Shown here piece by piece: positions 11,303 to 22,781 of a stretch of DNA of 64,000 nt. Made by a program: the position numbers and the translations under genes. How positions within the stretch are numbered: position 1 is the stretch's first letter; each line of letters opens with the position of its first letter. Source of the DNA: Eucommia ulmoides (Eukaryota > Streptophyta > Magnoliopsida > Garryales > Eucommiaceae); the NCBI GenBank assembly GCA_016647705.1, contig CM028328.1, forward strand, positions 1,226,001 through 1,290,000, in the 5' to 3' direction. Below the pieces are notes generated by a model that saw only the letters and a list, made by a program, of their open reading frames with translations, made no database searches and was not told the DNA's origin.

Positions 11303-14300
11303 ATGGAACTCCATTTTCAAGCTCAATCTTTCTCAACTCTTTTCACCACCACCTTCTTCCTCCTCCTCCTCTTCTTCATACTATTCAAAGTGCAAAAAAC
11401 TAGGTTTAGAAACAACCCTTCACCGGCGAGGCTACCGCCGGGGCCAACCAAACTCCCCTTCATTGGAAACCTCCACCACCTAGCCACCTCCTTACCCCAC
11501 CACGCCCTCCGCGACCTAGCCCTAAAACACGGCCCCTTGATTCACCTAACCCTAGGCCAAGTCCCCACCGTCGTCGTCTCCTCACCGGAAGCTGCAAAAC
11601 AAGTGATGAAAACTCACGATCTCGTCTTCGCCTCCAGACCTTCGATTCTCGCCGCGAAAATCATGTCCTACGACTGCACCGACATCGTCTTCGCTCCCTA
11701 CGGCGAATACTGGCGAAAACTCCGGCAAATATGCGTGCTCAAGCTTCTCAGCTCGAAACGAGTCCAATCGTTCAAGAAAATTCGAGAAGAAGAGGTTTCA
11801 AATCTCACCAGATCGATTTTTTCGAATTCCGGATCGATCATCAATCTGAGCGACAGAATTTTTAATTCTTCGTATAGTATTACTTCCGTGGCGGCGTTGG
11901 GTCGCCGGAGTAAGGATCAGGAGGAGTTTATTTCGAAATCCAAAGAGGCGATGGGGATGGCCGGCGGATTCTGTTTGCCTGATCTTTATCCTTCTGTGGA
12001 ATTTTTGCAGAGGATTAGTGGAGTAAGATCAAAATTGGAAAAGATACATCGATGGATGGATCGAATACTTGAGAATATTATTGTTGAACATCGGAGTGGG
12101 GATCGAGGTGATGAGTATGGGGATTTGGTTGATGTTCTTCTGAAGGTTCAAGAGGATGAAGAAGACGGGTTTTCTCTGACGAACGAAAACATCAAGGCGG
12201 TAATTCTGGTTAGTCCCCTTTCTGTTCCCTGATTTTTGCTTCCGCCTCCGAAATTTTGGGATCAATGTAATTCTGTTCTCAAAATTTTGAGAGTAAATTG
12301 GGAGCAGTAATTCTGGTTAGGCCCCTTTCTGTTCCCTGATTTTTGTTTCTGCCTCCGAAATTTTGGGATTAATGTAATTCTGTTCTCAAAATTTTGAGAG
12401 TAATTTGGGAACGGTAATTATGGTTAGGGCCCTAACCACTTTCTGTTCTCTGATTTTTGTTTCCGCCTCCGAAATTTTGGGATTAATGTAATTCTGTTCT
12501 CAAAATTTTGAGAGTAATTTGGGAGCGGTAATTCTGGTTAGGCCCCTTTCTGTTCCCTGATTTTTGTTTCCGCCTCCGAAATTTTGGGATTAATGTAATT
12601 CTCTTCTCAAAATTTTGAGAGTAATTTGGGAACGGTAATTCTGGTTAGGCCCCTAACCACTTTCTGTTCTCTGATTTTTGTATCCGCCCAAAAAAATTTA
12701 GGATTAATGTATAAAAATGTGTCTGGTAAACACGTTTTTGTTTCTCAAAATTTTGAGAGTAATTTGGGAGTGGTAATTATGGTTAGGCATCTAACCACTT
12801 TCTGTTCCCTGATTTTTGTTTCCACCCCAAAAATTTAGGATTAATGTACAAAAATGAGTTTGGTGAACACGTTTTTGTACTTAAAATTTTGAGAGTAATT
12901 TGGAAGTAATTCTTGAATTTCTTAAAAATTTAAAAAAAAATGTTAATTTCTATTCACTCTCACAAAATTATTCCCACCACCATTCTGCCAGTGTCTGTGG
13001 GTCATCATCCTGTCAGCCACCATACATTTAAAGAAAAAAAGAGCGAATATCGTAAACAAACGTGTTTTTTTATTTTGTTCCCATAAAGTTTTTAAAAAAA
13101 AATAAAAATCAAGGCAATGATTGTTACTAAATATGATTCTATTTCCGAAATATTTCAGAACAGAAATAAATTTATCATCTCATCTCATCCTAGTTTATTG
13201 GAAGTAGAAACATAAATACAGAAACACTAAGGCCCTGTTTGGCAACTGTTTTCATTCCAAAAATTCTCATTCCATTTCTAGATTTTTGGGAATTCTGTTT
13301 GGGAATAGCGTTTGGTAATTTTTGTTCTCGTTCCCATTTGAGAATTGTGCCTATTTTTTTCTTAAGAAACTGAGAAACAAAAAAAATAAATTGTTTTTCA
13401 TAATTCTCATTCCATTCTCAGTTACTGTTCATCGCTGGCCAACCATCGTCCACCGCCGTCGCCGGCAGCCATCTGCATCGACCGTCGCTAGTCACCTCCG
13501 ACATCGCCGGCCGCCAACCGGCCGGTCACCGCCGTCGCCAACCACCTGACAACTTTCGGCACCGCCTGCTGGCTGTCCACCACCGTCACCCACTCGTCCG
13601 CTATCGCCGACCAAAACAAAAAACAAAAAAAAAAAAAACACTCAAAAAAAAAAAATTGGTTTTAGGATAAAATCGTTACCAAACGTAATTCTCTTCCCAA
13701 AACTAAAAAAAAATTATCGTTACCAAACGCGATTCTACTCCCAGGAAACAAAATTCTCATCCTATCTCATTCTTATCCTACTGCTGGAATTGAAATAGAA
13801 ACGGTTACCAAACGCCATCAAAAGCTTTGATTTTGTTCTCGGTATTGAAAATGAATTCACATAAATCTCACTTTAGTCCCTATCTGTTCAATTTGTACAC
13901 ATTAAATCTTGAAATATTCAAATCGTATCAAGTCAATCATTTCGTCATTTTTATGACGGAATTTACCCAAGTGACTGATTTTATATTTGACATATGACTG
14001 ATTTTCACTATAAAAAAATGGAGTTAACGATTTTGAACTGACTTAACACGATTTGGATATTTCAAAGTTTAATAAGTTAAAATTAAAAGTACTTCAGATT
14101 TTTCTAAAATTTCAATGGTGCAAAGTTCAAAAACTTAAAAAAAAAAAAGAAAAAGAAAAAGAAAAAAAGAATTGATTTTTTATTTTTCTATCAACCTTCG
14201 TTTTGAACGTGTTGTTACTCTAACAATTAAGACGCCGAAACATACTGATTGAACCAATCCGAGACAAAATTCAAATTTTATAGGGTATATTTTGTAAATA

Positions 14301-14991
14301 AAAAATAATAAGGGATATAAAGTGTAATTTAGCCAATGTTTTAACTTGAATTTCTCATCGTCTCAATCAGGATATTTTCAGCGCCGGCAGCGAGACATCC
14401 GCGACGGTGGCCGACTGGACAATGGCGGAGCTTCTCAGAAACCCGAGAATCATGAAGAAGGCACAAGACGAGGTGAGAGAAGTTTTCAGCAACAAATCCG
14501 AAATTGACGAATCGGAATTTCACAGATTACGCTACCTGAACTCAGTAATCAAAGAAACTCTCCGATTACACCCACCGGCGCCGCTGCTACTCCCGAGAGA
14601 GTGCGGCGAGACCTGCGAGATCGACGGTTACGAAATTCCGGCGAAAACGAAAGTCATCGTGAACGCATGGGCGATCGGAAGAGACTCCAGGTATTGGATC
14701 GACGCCGAAAGCTACTCGCCGGAGAGATTCATCGATAGCTCGATCGATTACAAGGGGAATCATTTCGAGTATATTCCGTTCGGCGCCGGAAGGAGGATAT
14801 GCCCCGGCATGCACTTCGGTTTGGCGAGCTTGGGGTTTCAACTGGCTAATCTGTTGTACCATTTCGATTGGAGACTCCCTGCCGGAGTAAAGCCGGAAGA
14901 TCTGGACATGGCAGAGGCGTTCGGAGTAACGGTTAGAAGGAAGAATGATCTGTACTTGATCGCCATTCCTTACCACCATCAATCAACGTAG
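11303..14991 (+). CDS. CYP71D-like: Cytochrome P450, CYP71 clade (CYP71D-like)
   Basis: ER-anchored haem monooxygenase. Exons 11303-12208 and 14371-14991 flank a single phase-0 GT-AG intron placed as in many A-type plant P450s, giving 508 aa, a normal length. Visible landmarks are a hydrophobic anchor at about 14-28, the PPGP hinge at 45-48, the I-helix AGSET at 307-311, the K-helix ETLR at 364-367, PERF at 419-422 and the haem loop [10 protein letters not shown] at 439-448 with Cys446. No key residue is missing, so it is probably functional. CYP71 enzymes oxidise terpenoids, alkaloids and other specialised metabolites; the substrate cannot be told from sequence. The intron is crowded with repeats (12201-12910, 13231-13819). 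Two truncated copies of its 5' end lie upstream, so the locus has duplicated before. Confidence 0.93.
12201..12910 (+). repeat. Tandem repeat containing the P450 5' splice site (six units)
   Basis: Units begin at about 12201, 12308, 12415, 12529, 12636 and 12774 (lengths 107, 107, 114, 107, 138 and about 137). Each starts like the exon-intron junction (TAATTCTGGTTAG or TAATTATGGTTAG) and continues CTGTTCCCTGATTTTTG and TCAAAATTTTGAGAGTAA. The first unit overlaps the last codons of exon 1. Six near-identical donor candidates therefore sit in a row. The first is used in the gene model; the rest fall in intron. Confidence 0.85.
13231..13819. mobile_element. PIF/Harbinger-type MITE in P450 intron
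   Basis: The left end GGCCCTGTTTGGCAACTG is mirrored by GGTTACCAAACGCCATC. The left flank is TAA; the right flank has decayed to AAA. It has the same GC-rich core style (about 13435-13610) as its relatives. It lies wholly in the P450 intron. Confidence 0.7.
13820..14340. other. Rest of P450 intron, MITE-like debris
   Basis: Near 13910-14080 the sequence TTCAAATCGTATCAAGTCAA is mirrored by GACTTAACACGATTTGG, resembling the foldback units at 7171-8015. An A/G-rich run follows near 14135-14170. Confidence 0.4.
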
Positions 14992-15023
14992 CTAGCAGAG
15001 ATGACAGATGAGTGTTCTTGATC

Positions 15024-15247
15024 TTTTTTTTTTTTTTTGTTACGGTAAGGTGGAGTTCAGACCAGTATACGCACATCTTGAATAATCATGTCCCTTGATG
15101 ATTTTAAAGACGCACTCCTCCACATCGGTCTAGTATATTTATGATTAAATTCAAAATTTAATTCCCGGAATGCTCCCTAGGAGGTTGAACACTGGTTGAC
15201 AAAGAAAGAGATACATTTCCTTTCGAACCAGACTAACACTTCTTGGG
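15024..15247 (-). mobile_element. SINE (minus orientation) next to P450 3' end
   Basis: Read on the minus strand it runs from GAAGTGTTAGTCTGGTTC, through TTTCTTTGTCAACCAG, to CACCTTACCGTAAC and an A-tail of about 15 (15024-15038 as T's). A plus-strand relative with the same order of motifs and A-tail lies at 19420-19631. The tRNA-like head and A-tail point to a SINE. It starts 33 bp after the P450 stop, so it probably lies in the 3'UTR. Confidence 0.6.
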
Positions 15248-15329
15248 TATACATCATCCTCTTCTATTGCGTATAGTATAAAGGGATACGATTTTAGTTT
15301 CTAAAGTACAGGGTGAGTGTCTATGTAAA

Positions 15330-15715
15330 TGTTGAAGTTTATCAAATTACACATTTAGTCTCACAAATTTCATATTTATTTGAATTTTGTAAAAGTAAAA
15401 ACGTTGTTAATGATTTTGAATGGAAAAATGAGTTGTACTCAGAACGTGGCCTTCTAATAGTGATTTTTTGTCATTTCATCAGTTTACTAAAGGTAAGACA
15501 TTTTTTTTTTTCTAATCTTTCTTGAGCAACGATTTGTCTAAAGAATAAAACGGTCTTATATTTAGTAGAGTGATGAAATGACTAAAATATACCCATTAAA
15601 AGATCGTGTGCTGTACACAACCTATTTTTTGTCCAAAATCATTAATAACTCTTTCATATTTGCCTTTTATTGTCCTCTATTTTTTTCTAATTAGACAAAG
15701 TAAATGGGATAAAAG
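15330..15715. mobile_element. MITE-like foldback
   Basis: TTAATGATTTTGAATGG and TGTCATTTCATCA on the left are mirrored by GATGAAATGACT and CCAAAATCATTAATAAC on the right. It resembles the element at 3130-3690. No coding capacity. Confidence 0.45.
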
Positions 15716-16307
15716 ATAATTTACCCCTTTTTTTTGGTGGTTCAGAATTAAAGACAAAACAAAAACGTACAAATAAATCAAACAAACATCAGTCCGGGCA
15801 TAAATCAAAAGCTTTGTTATCCATTTCTCCATATCTTCTAAGTCGATTGTTGGGCTTTCGAGGATTTTAAACATACATTCTCCTTGGATACAATCTTCTT
15901 CAGCATCTTTTCTCGCTAGCAAGTTCACACATCTATTCATCTTCCTCAGAGCGAATTGAAGAGTGTAGTTGTTCACTAAAAGGAGTCTCTTACGCTTATC
16001 AATTTAATCCTTGAAGCGATGGTTTTCAGGGCATGAGTTCTGGATGAGAGTGACTGCGACCACATAGTCAGTTTCCACCATCACCCTAGGATACTTTTTC
16101 TAAGATGCAACCTTGATTCCAGTAACCAAACTTCTAAGCTACGCTTCAAGGGCCGTGCAACTATCTACACAACCGAGATAGCCATTTTCCAGATACCAAG
16201 GTGATAAGTAGACCTCCAATACTTCTCTTGCTTGGGTTTCCTTTTTGCCCTACTATTAGTGTTGACTGTTGAGTTTGAGAAAGCCTGTATTAGGAGGAAA
16301 ACAATTA
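15716..16307. other. Intergenic DNA, no supported gene
   Basis: A 99-codon minus-strand frame at 15677-15976 begins in unique-looking sequence and looks like a fragment at best. I recognise no domain in it. Confidence 0.4.
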
Positions 16308-16778
16308 GGCCCCGTTTGATAACCATTTTCATTCCAGAAATTCCCATCTCATTCTCAGATTTTTGGGAATTCTGTTTGGAAATAGCGTTTGGTAATTTTT
16401 ATTTCCGTTTCCATTCCATTCCCATTTGAGAATTGTGCCAACTTTTTTCTTAAGAAATGAGAAATAAAAAAAAATTGTTTCTGATTATTCTCATTCCATT
16501 CCCAAAATCATTCACCCGTCGGCCGACCACCGTCCGCGTTGGCAGCCATCTCCGGCGACGTTGCAGGTCACCGTCCGCCGGTAATCTCCGGCGACCGTTG
16601 CAGGAAACTTTTCGGCCGTCGGCCACTGTCACCCACCCCACCACCGCCGTCCGGCCAAAAAAAAAAAAAAAAATTATCGTTACCAAACGCGATTCTACTC
16701 CCAAGAAGAAAACAAAATTTCCATCTCATTCTCATCTCACTGCTGGAATGAAAATATAAACGGTTATCAAACGCCACC
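16308..16778. mobile_element. PIF/Harbinger-type MITE
   Basis: The left end GGCCCCGTTTGATAACC and right end GGTTATCAAACGCCACC are near-perfect inverses, apart from the outermost CCC/TGG difference that is also seen in its relatives. Both sides carry the target duplication TTA. At 471 bp with a GC-rich core at about 16515-16655, it is the cleanest copy in the window. Confidence 0.85.
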
Positions 16779-17178
16779 TTAGTTAACAGAGTGCAAAAAC
16801 TATTTAGGAAATTTGATTTTAGGAAGGAATTCGATAAGTCAAGAAAATAACTTGCAATTTTAGATATGGTAACATGAGAGGATTATAAATTCCTTCAATA
16901 ATTTCATTATTCCTATCATTCCAAAATTTTCAAATAGTGGCAATTGGGTTTAGAGAAACTCTCACCCAAATTTTTCCTAATCCAGTCCAAATATCTAAAT
17001 CAGACTGGTTGTACCCCAACCCCCACGATGGTTATCCAAATAAGAAAATTATAAAATTATACGATCAAATTTTTCGTCTAAAATTGTTATCCAAACAAAA
17101 AATTTGTAAATAATGGGATTTTAAAATCCAAGATTTTAAAATCCCACAATTTATAAATCCCTTTAATTTGTCAAATTA

Positions 17179-17691
17179 GGCCCCGTTTGGTTAGTGTTCC
17201 CAACTAAACCCAACCCAAAAATTTTGAGTTTGATTTTTGGGAACGCGTTTGACAAATACAAAACTCAACCCAACCCAACCCAAAAAATAGAAATTAATTC
17301 TCAAAATGTTAAGGAAATGAGAAACAAAAAAAACTTATTTTTTTTTGTGCCCAAAAAATTCAACCCAAAGTTCTCAACTCCGGCCACCGTCCGACGACCA
17401 CCCGCCGCCGTCCACCGCCGTTGGTCACCGTCCGCCGCCGCCGCCGGCGTCCGGCCGTCCGGCCACCGTCTGACACCACCGCCGCCGCCAAACACAAAAA
17501 AAATTTCAAAAAAAATAAATTAGTTTTAGGATAAAATCGTTACCAAACATGATTTTGTTCTCTGCACAAAACAAAAATTGTCGCTACCAAACGCAATTTT
17601 GTTCCCAAAATTCTTAACTCATTCCAATCCAACTCAACCCAACCCATTCCAGTTGGGTTAAGAAAAGTGGAAACACTAACCAAACGCCACC
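17179..17691. mobile_element. PIF/Harbinger-type MITE
   Basis: The left end GGCCCCGTTTGGTTAGTG is mirrored by CTAACCAAACGCCACC, with TTA on both sides. The subterminal region contains CAACCCAACCC repeats and the core is a CCGCCG-rich block. Confidence 0.85.
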
Positions 17692-17977
17692 TTACTTACC
17701 CAAACGCAATCCAAGAGTTAAGATCAAAGAAGTTCTCGACTTTTTGGTTGCCTAGGGATTTGTTCCAACACTACCAATTTGTCCAAAGATTGACAGAAGT
17801 GTCGTTTTCAATTTTTCATTTAATTCTCTTTTAAAAAATATCACGAGAAGTAAAGATTCCTCTCCAAATAAGTAAGTTTACCCTTAATTTTAAAAGGTCC
17901 TCTTTTGCATGCTGGAAAATTGAAGTACAGAGTAGGACCACTTTGGCTTATGGTGCTTGACAAGCTTGTCCATTTAG

Positions 17978-18076
17978 TGGAGAATTGGGGGTTGGCCTAG
18001 TGGTAAGGCTTATTCCTTTTCGACAATGGTCAGGGATTCGATCTTCATCGGTTGTGAGTCAAAAAAAATAAAAAAA
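17978..18076 (+). mobile_element. tRNA-derived SINE (short) with 12-bp target duplication
   Basis: It contains a box A-like TTGGCCTAGTGGTAAGG and a box B-like GGGATTCGATC about 35 bp later, then an A-rich tail. The 12-bp flank TTGTCCATTTAG occurs both at 17966-17977 and at 18077-18088, a clean target-site duplication. The tRNA-like promoter, A-tail and target duplication together identify a SINE. The right flank is itself the start of the next MITE. Confidence 0.8.
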
Positions 18077-18087
18077 TTGTCCATTTA

Positions 18088-18612
18088 GGTGGCGTTTGGT
18101 AACCGTTTCTGTTTCCATTCTAGCTGTGGGATGAGAATGGAATGAGAATTTTATTTTCTTCTTGGGAGTAAAATCGCGTTTGGTAACGATAATTTTTTTT
18201 TTTAATTTTGGGAAGAGAATTGTGTTTGGTAACGATTTTATCTTAAAATCTTTTTTTTTTTTTTTTTGGACGGCAATGGCGCTGGCGATGGTGGGTGGGT
18301 GACTGTGGGCGGAAGCTGGAAGTGGCCGGAAAACGGTGACTGACGATGGTCGCCGGAGATGGCCGCCGCCGGCGGCAGACAGTGGTCGCTGGCGGGTGAA
18401 CAGTGACTGTGTATTTTAGGATTGAAATGAGAATAATGAGAAATAATTTTTTTTTTTTTTTCATTTCTTAAGAAAAAAATTGGCACAATTCTCAAATGGG
18501 AATGAAATGGAAATAGAAACAAAAATTATCAAACACTATTCCCAAACAGAATTTTCAAAAATCTAGAAATGGGATGAGAATTTCTAGAATAGAACGGTTA
18601 CCAAATGGGGCC
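18088..18612. mobile_element. PIF/Harbinger-type MITE
   Basis: The left end GGTGGCGTTTGGTAACC and right end GGTTACCAAATGGGGCC are inverses, with TTA on both sides. The orientation of the two end types is opposite to that of the copies at 16308 and 17179. Confidence 0.85.
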
Positions 18613-19419
18613 TTAGTGTTTTTTTTTTATAAAAAACACTTTTTTTTTTTTTTTTTTTTTCAATTTGTCAAAACACATGCAAGGAGAATTAAAAAGGTTA
18701 GCATTATTGGCCCTTCAAGTCAACAACTTGTTTGTTGTCATTATTATAATGGGGAATAAATCATTTTTGTGGGGGCAATTATGCTATTTATTATCCATTG
18801 TTGTAAAATAAATTATTATTTTTGGGTACAAAACGAGAAAATAAAAAAATTGAAACTAAAGGCACCGATCAAAGGTCTTTTCCTTCATTTCTGTCTGTCT
18901 TAGCCCTTTTCTTTGAGTGCGAATCAAAGTGTTTCAGTTCAATTCCACTGCTTGTTCTTTTTTTTTTTGGCAAGGAAGTCTGGGTACCTGTTGTTCTCTC
19001 TGAGAGGTGAATTACAACCGATAGTTGTTTATGTTCAAAAATCTCTTAGAATTCTCGACACGTGACTTGAAGCAGTGTATCTCTCGGCAATTTTCCATAT
19101 GATGATGGACACTACCTTTGTTGAATCCATTTCCATCGCCACTCTAGGGAGTTCCCTTCTTAAAACGAGTCGGATTCTTGTATAGATACTGGTCTTTCCT
19201 TGCTTGTGATCAGTATCTAAAATTATCTCGTTCCATTAAGTAATATTAAAATATATTAAATAATCAAAAAGTCAGATGGTTACAAAAATCAATTTTCTTG
19301 AATAATGAGCAAACACCAAAAAGTAATGTAACAAAGTTTAATAATTAATTAATTTTTTTTTTTTTAAAACATATAAACTTTTTGGGTGTTTCCAAGAAGA
19401 TAGGAATCTCACTCACTCA
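18613..19419. other. Intergenic DNA, no supported gene
   Basis: Contains long T runs at about 18619 and 18643-18660. No domain-bearing frame is present. Confidence 0.4.
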
Positions 19420-19631
19420 ACTCAAGAGGTGTTAGTCCGGCTGGTAAGAGGATATATTCTTTTTCTTTGTCCACCAGAGTTAGATGAAATACTCTAGGAT
19501 TTAAATCTTGAATTTAATAATGAATGTATCAGATTGATGTAGGGGAGTGCGCTCTTAAGATTGCCCAGTGAGATGACTAGTCAAGACGCTGGTCTGGACA
19601 CACTTTACCGTAATAAAAAAAAAAAAAAAAG
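19420..19631 (+). mobile_element. SINE (plus orientation)
   Basis: It follows the order GTGTTAGTCCGGCTGG (box A-like), TTTCTTTGTCCACCAG, GGATTTAAATCTTGA (box B-like), CACTTTACCGTAAT and an A-tail ending near 19631. It is the same family as the minus-strand copy at 15024-15247. I could not find a convincing target duplication. Confidence 0.6.
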
Positions 19632-19729
19632 GATTCCGAGTTGCGCAATGACTCGTGACCTTCTGCCTTTTACTCTTACGTAGGGGATGATGACATATAT
19701 GCTTGAATTTTAACAACCCATTGATATGT

Positions 19730-20466
19730 GAGTTTTTGACACTTTGCACCCCCTAAAGTTTCAACAAAATTTCACTTTGGTCCTCCATTGCTATGTGGGT
19801 TTTGATACTTTGTACCCCTAAAGTTTGACCAAAATTTTACTTTGTTCGTCATAGTTTCAATTAACACCTTAAAAATTCTTAATCGACGCACTACAGTCCT
19901 GGTGATTATTTTCCATTACAGTTTTGGACAGAAAAATAATCACTTGCAACAAAAGTTACTGTTTTTAAGGGAGTTTATGGGCATTTTTTGTTGGGAAAAT
20001 TTCATATAATTATATAAACTCAAAATAAATATCACATATAATATCAATCTCTTTCAATAACTAAGAACATTAACAATTAAATAAATAAAACAAATAATAA
20101 AATAAAGAGAAAATACATATATGGTGGATTGAGGCGTGTAAACACTGTCATAAGAAAAGATACGTTTCCTTTATGCACATGGTTGAATGATAAGTCTTTC
20201 CTAAGATACAACGATCCAAAGAGTCAATGTAACTTATTTCTTTTTTCCCTCTCATTCTTCTTCTTGTCCAAACGTTCATATATAAATTTTATGAAGGACA
20301 AAAGAAGAGGACGAATATGCCGTTAAAGTTCTTCTTAGAATTAGTTGTGTGAAGACAGGTGACGACTTGCCATCCAAATTTCAGAAGGTTGTCTTTAGAA
20401 TTAAAATTTTAGGGACTAGAGTGAAATAATGGTCAAACTTCGAGGGTATAAAGTGTCAAAAAAACT
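19730..20466. mobile_element. MITE with TTTTGACACTTTGCACCC-type ends
   Basis: The left part TTTTTGACACTTTGCACCCC is mirrored at the right by GGTATAAAGTGTCAAAAA. A second terminal-like copy at 19800 suggests a nested or tandem end. Relatives lie at 27427, 29700 and 42215. The middle (about 19980-20330) may be a separate insertion. Confidence 0.55.
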
Positions 20467-20748
20467 TGATATATTAATTGCACTACTATGAAGTTATTAT
20501 TATTAGTTGTGAAGAAAACTTTGGTAGGTGAATATTTGCATTGTTGAAAATTGAAGTATTATGTCCAAGTGTTAATGAGGACAACTTTGTTTATATTGCT
20601 TGTGTGGTCAACAAGCCTCAACTTGTGATTGGCCTATTGATTATTTAGAGCAATTTGTCAACACAAGAAGGCCACTCTTTATATATATTTTCTATTCCGA
20701 AAAGGACCGGGACGACTTGGGTCTGTGTCCGCTATGAAGACTTGATTT

Positions 20749-20979
20749 TTGGGTTAATTAAACTTTATTCTCTGTGGTCGATTTGTACTTACTCCTTAGT
20801 AATTTGAAAATCGTCACTTACTCTCCCTGTGGTTAGATTTTCAAACTACTTATCCCCCTGATATAAGGGGTTAAATGCAACAAATATCTGACCATAGAGA
20901 GATAAGTGGTGATTTTCAAACTACATAAGAGTAAAGTGCAAATTGACCAAATTATAGGAAGATAAAGTGTTATTAACCC
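20749..20979. mobile_element. MITE, about 230 bp, long inverted ends
   Basis: GGGTTAATTAAACTTTATTC at the left is mirrored by GATAAAGTGTTATTAACCC at the right. Further in, TCACTTACTCTCCCTGTGGT pairs with ACCATAGAGAGATAAGTGGT. Possible target duplication: TTGATT on each side. Confidence 0.65.
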
Positions 20980-21545
20980 TTGATTGTTTACTTAAAACTG
21001 ATAAATTTGTGGAATACTGGAAAAACCCATGGAGAAGCATGAGAACATCAGTTTTACTTAAAACTGATAAACTCTTAACATAATTTATCTAATTAAGTCG
21101 TATCTATACCAATAAGACTGATTGTAAAACTGTTATATCTAAACAACAGGTATTCTAACATTATTGATATGAATAAATTCATATCTAAATTCTTACAAGA
21201 TTATTTAGAACATAAATTTATTCAAGCAAATATTTAAAACCGAAATCATTGTTCTACAATCTTACACGCATAGGAACAAAATATAATTAAATAAGAATAT
21301 ATATATATATATATATTGTTGGCTCTATCTTCCGTCAAATGTGGAAGGGTTGGTGGTCAGAATATAAATATTAGAGAATATTTCACCTCATAAGCTAACT
21401 TTTGGGGTTGAGAGAGGTCTAAGACTACCCTACACTGGTATCAAAGTTCTATTAACAGCAAAAGAGATTGTTGGGTTTATGTCACATCGAATGTGAAAAA
21501 AATTGATAGTCATGTTACAAGTGTAAGGAAAAATATCACCTCATG
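20980..21545. other. Intergenic DNA with LTR/TRIM-like fragment
   Basis: From about 21318 a sequence with TGTTGGCTCTATCTTCCGTC and, near 21440, TGGTATCAAAG resembles a TRIM-like LTR followed by a primer-binding site. A second such start appears near 21470. Not resolved further. Confidence 0.35.
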
Positions 21546-22108
21546 TAGGGGTGTACAACGGATCGGTTTAACCCGCCAAAACCGTCCAATTTGCCCAAAC
21601 TGCACTGCAAAAAACTCGTCTAATATTAACTCACATATTGCACGGGTCATAAACCTTGAAACCCACACATGAATGGGCGGGTTACGATTTTGTCCATTTT
21701 CTTACGAGTTTAACCCGCCCGCCAAGTTAAATACAAAATGACGCCATTTTGTGATGATATACATAATATTTAAGTTGTTGCCTGCGGTTTCTATCTGTTC
21801 CAATCATTGTCGATTATTCCTCTTTACATCTTGTTCTCTTCGTTCTTCCTAAATTCTAATTCATTTTCAGCCTTTGTGAAAATTTCTTTCTAAATTCATT
21901 CGTCACCTTAGACAATCCACGGTTTTAGTTAGTCCAACCTGAAAATAGGCTCAACCCGCATACTATTGGGTAGCCTACGGTTTAAATTAGCCAATATGCA
22001 CACTCCAACCCGCACGTCATTAGGCAGTCTACGGTTCAAATTAGCCCAACCCGCCTAGTATTGATTTGATCTGCGATTTTGGTCCAAACCGCCCGTTATA
22101 TACCCCTA
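21546..22108. mobile_element. hAT-type MITE with perfect 8-bp target duplication
   Basis: The left end TAGGGGTGTACAACGG and right end CCCGTTATATACCCCTA are inverted. The flank ACCTCATG is present at 21538-21545 and again at 22109-22116, a perfect 8-bp duplication diagnostic of hAT elements. The 563-bp element has no transposase, so it is non-autonomous. Confidence 0.9.
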
Positions 22109-22116
22109 ACCTCATG

Positions 22117-22780
22117 GATTAACTTTTGGTGTTGAGAATGTAACTAATATTAAATACAATTATTATACATATACATTGATGTAATTTTTCTTTGTTTTGT
22201 TACACTTTTAGTTGTGTATTTATTTTATTATAATTTATACTGAACGATATTAATTTTATTTTTAATGGAGTGTAACTAAAATCGACAGTTAATTCACGTT
22301 CTAAAAAAATATTAGATTGGAATAAATTTTTAAAGAACTGTGCGAGACTGAAACCCGTGTTTGAAAAAAAAATACAAGATTATGTCATATAGATAAGACT
22401 GTCAATTAGGATTTTCCAATAATTATACCAAAAAAGGGTTTGCATAATCTTAAATATTTAGGACTTAAGTAAATATATTAAAATTTAGAGGACCAATTTG
22501 ACAATATTCATAAAATTTAGGGGCTAAATACGTATTTAATCCAAACCGGACAAATCGCATCGCGGATTCTTTGTCTGTGTTAACCTTCGGTGCCCCACAA
22601 TGGAAAAAGCTTGCAGCATTTCTGCGTCCCGTTCCCGTATCTCTCCAGTCTTCACGCTCTCCGAGGTCTCCGTCAATGGAGCCTTGGGCGCCACGGTTAT
22701 CTCAAGCGCCACCTTTGACTCTACCTCTATCTTCCAGTGGACCCTGTTTGTTATTCTCTCTCCTCCTCCGCCTCCTCTCT
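22117..22780. other. Upstream region of ABCC3
   Basis: Plain AT-rich DNA to about 22545. A GC-richer block follows that leads into the promoter. Overlapping frames in this block on both strands (22536-22839) show no recognisable domain and are not called. Confidence 0.4.
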
Positions 22781-22781
22781 C

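Noticed and set aside
17991..18060. Possible tRNA gene
   Set aside because: Box A and B are present, but no full cloverleaf; the A-tail and 12-bp target duplication show it is a SINE.
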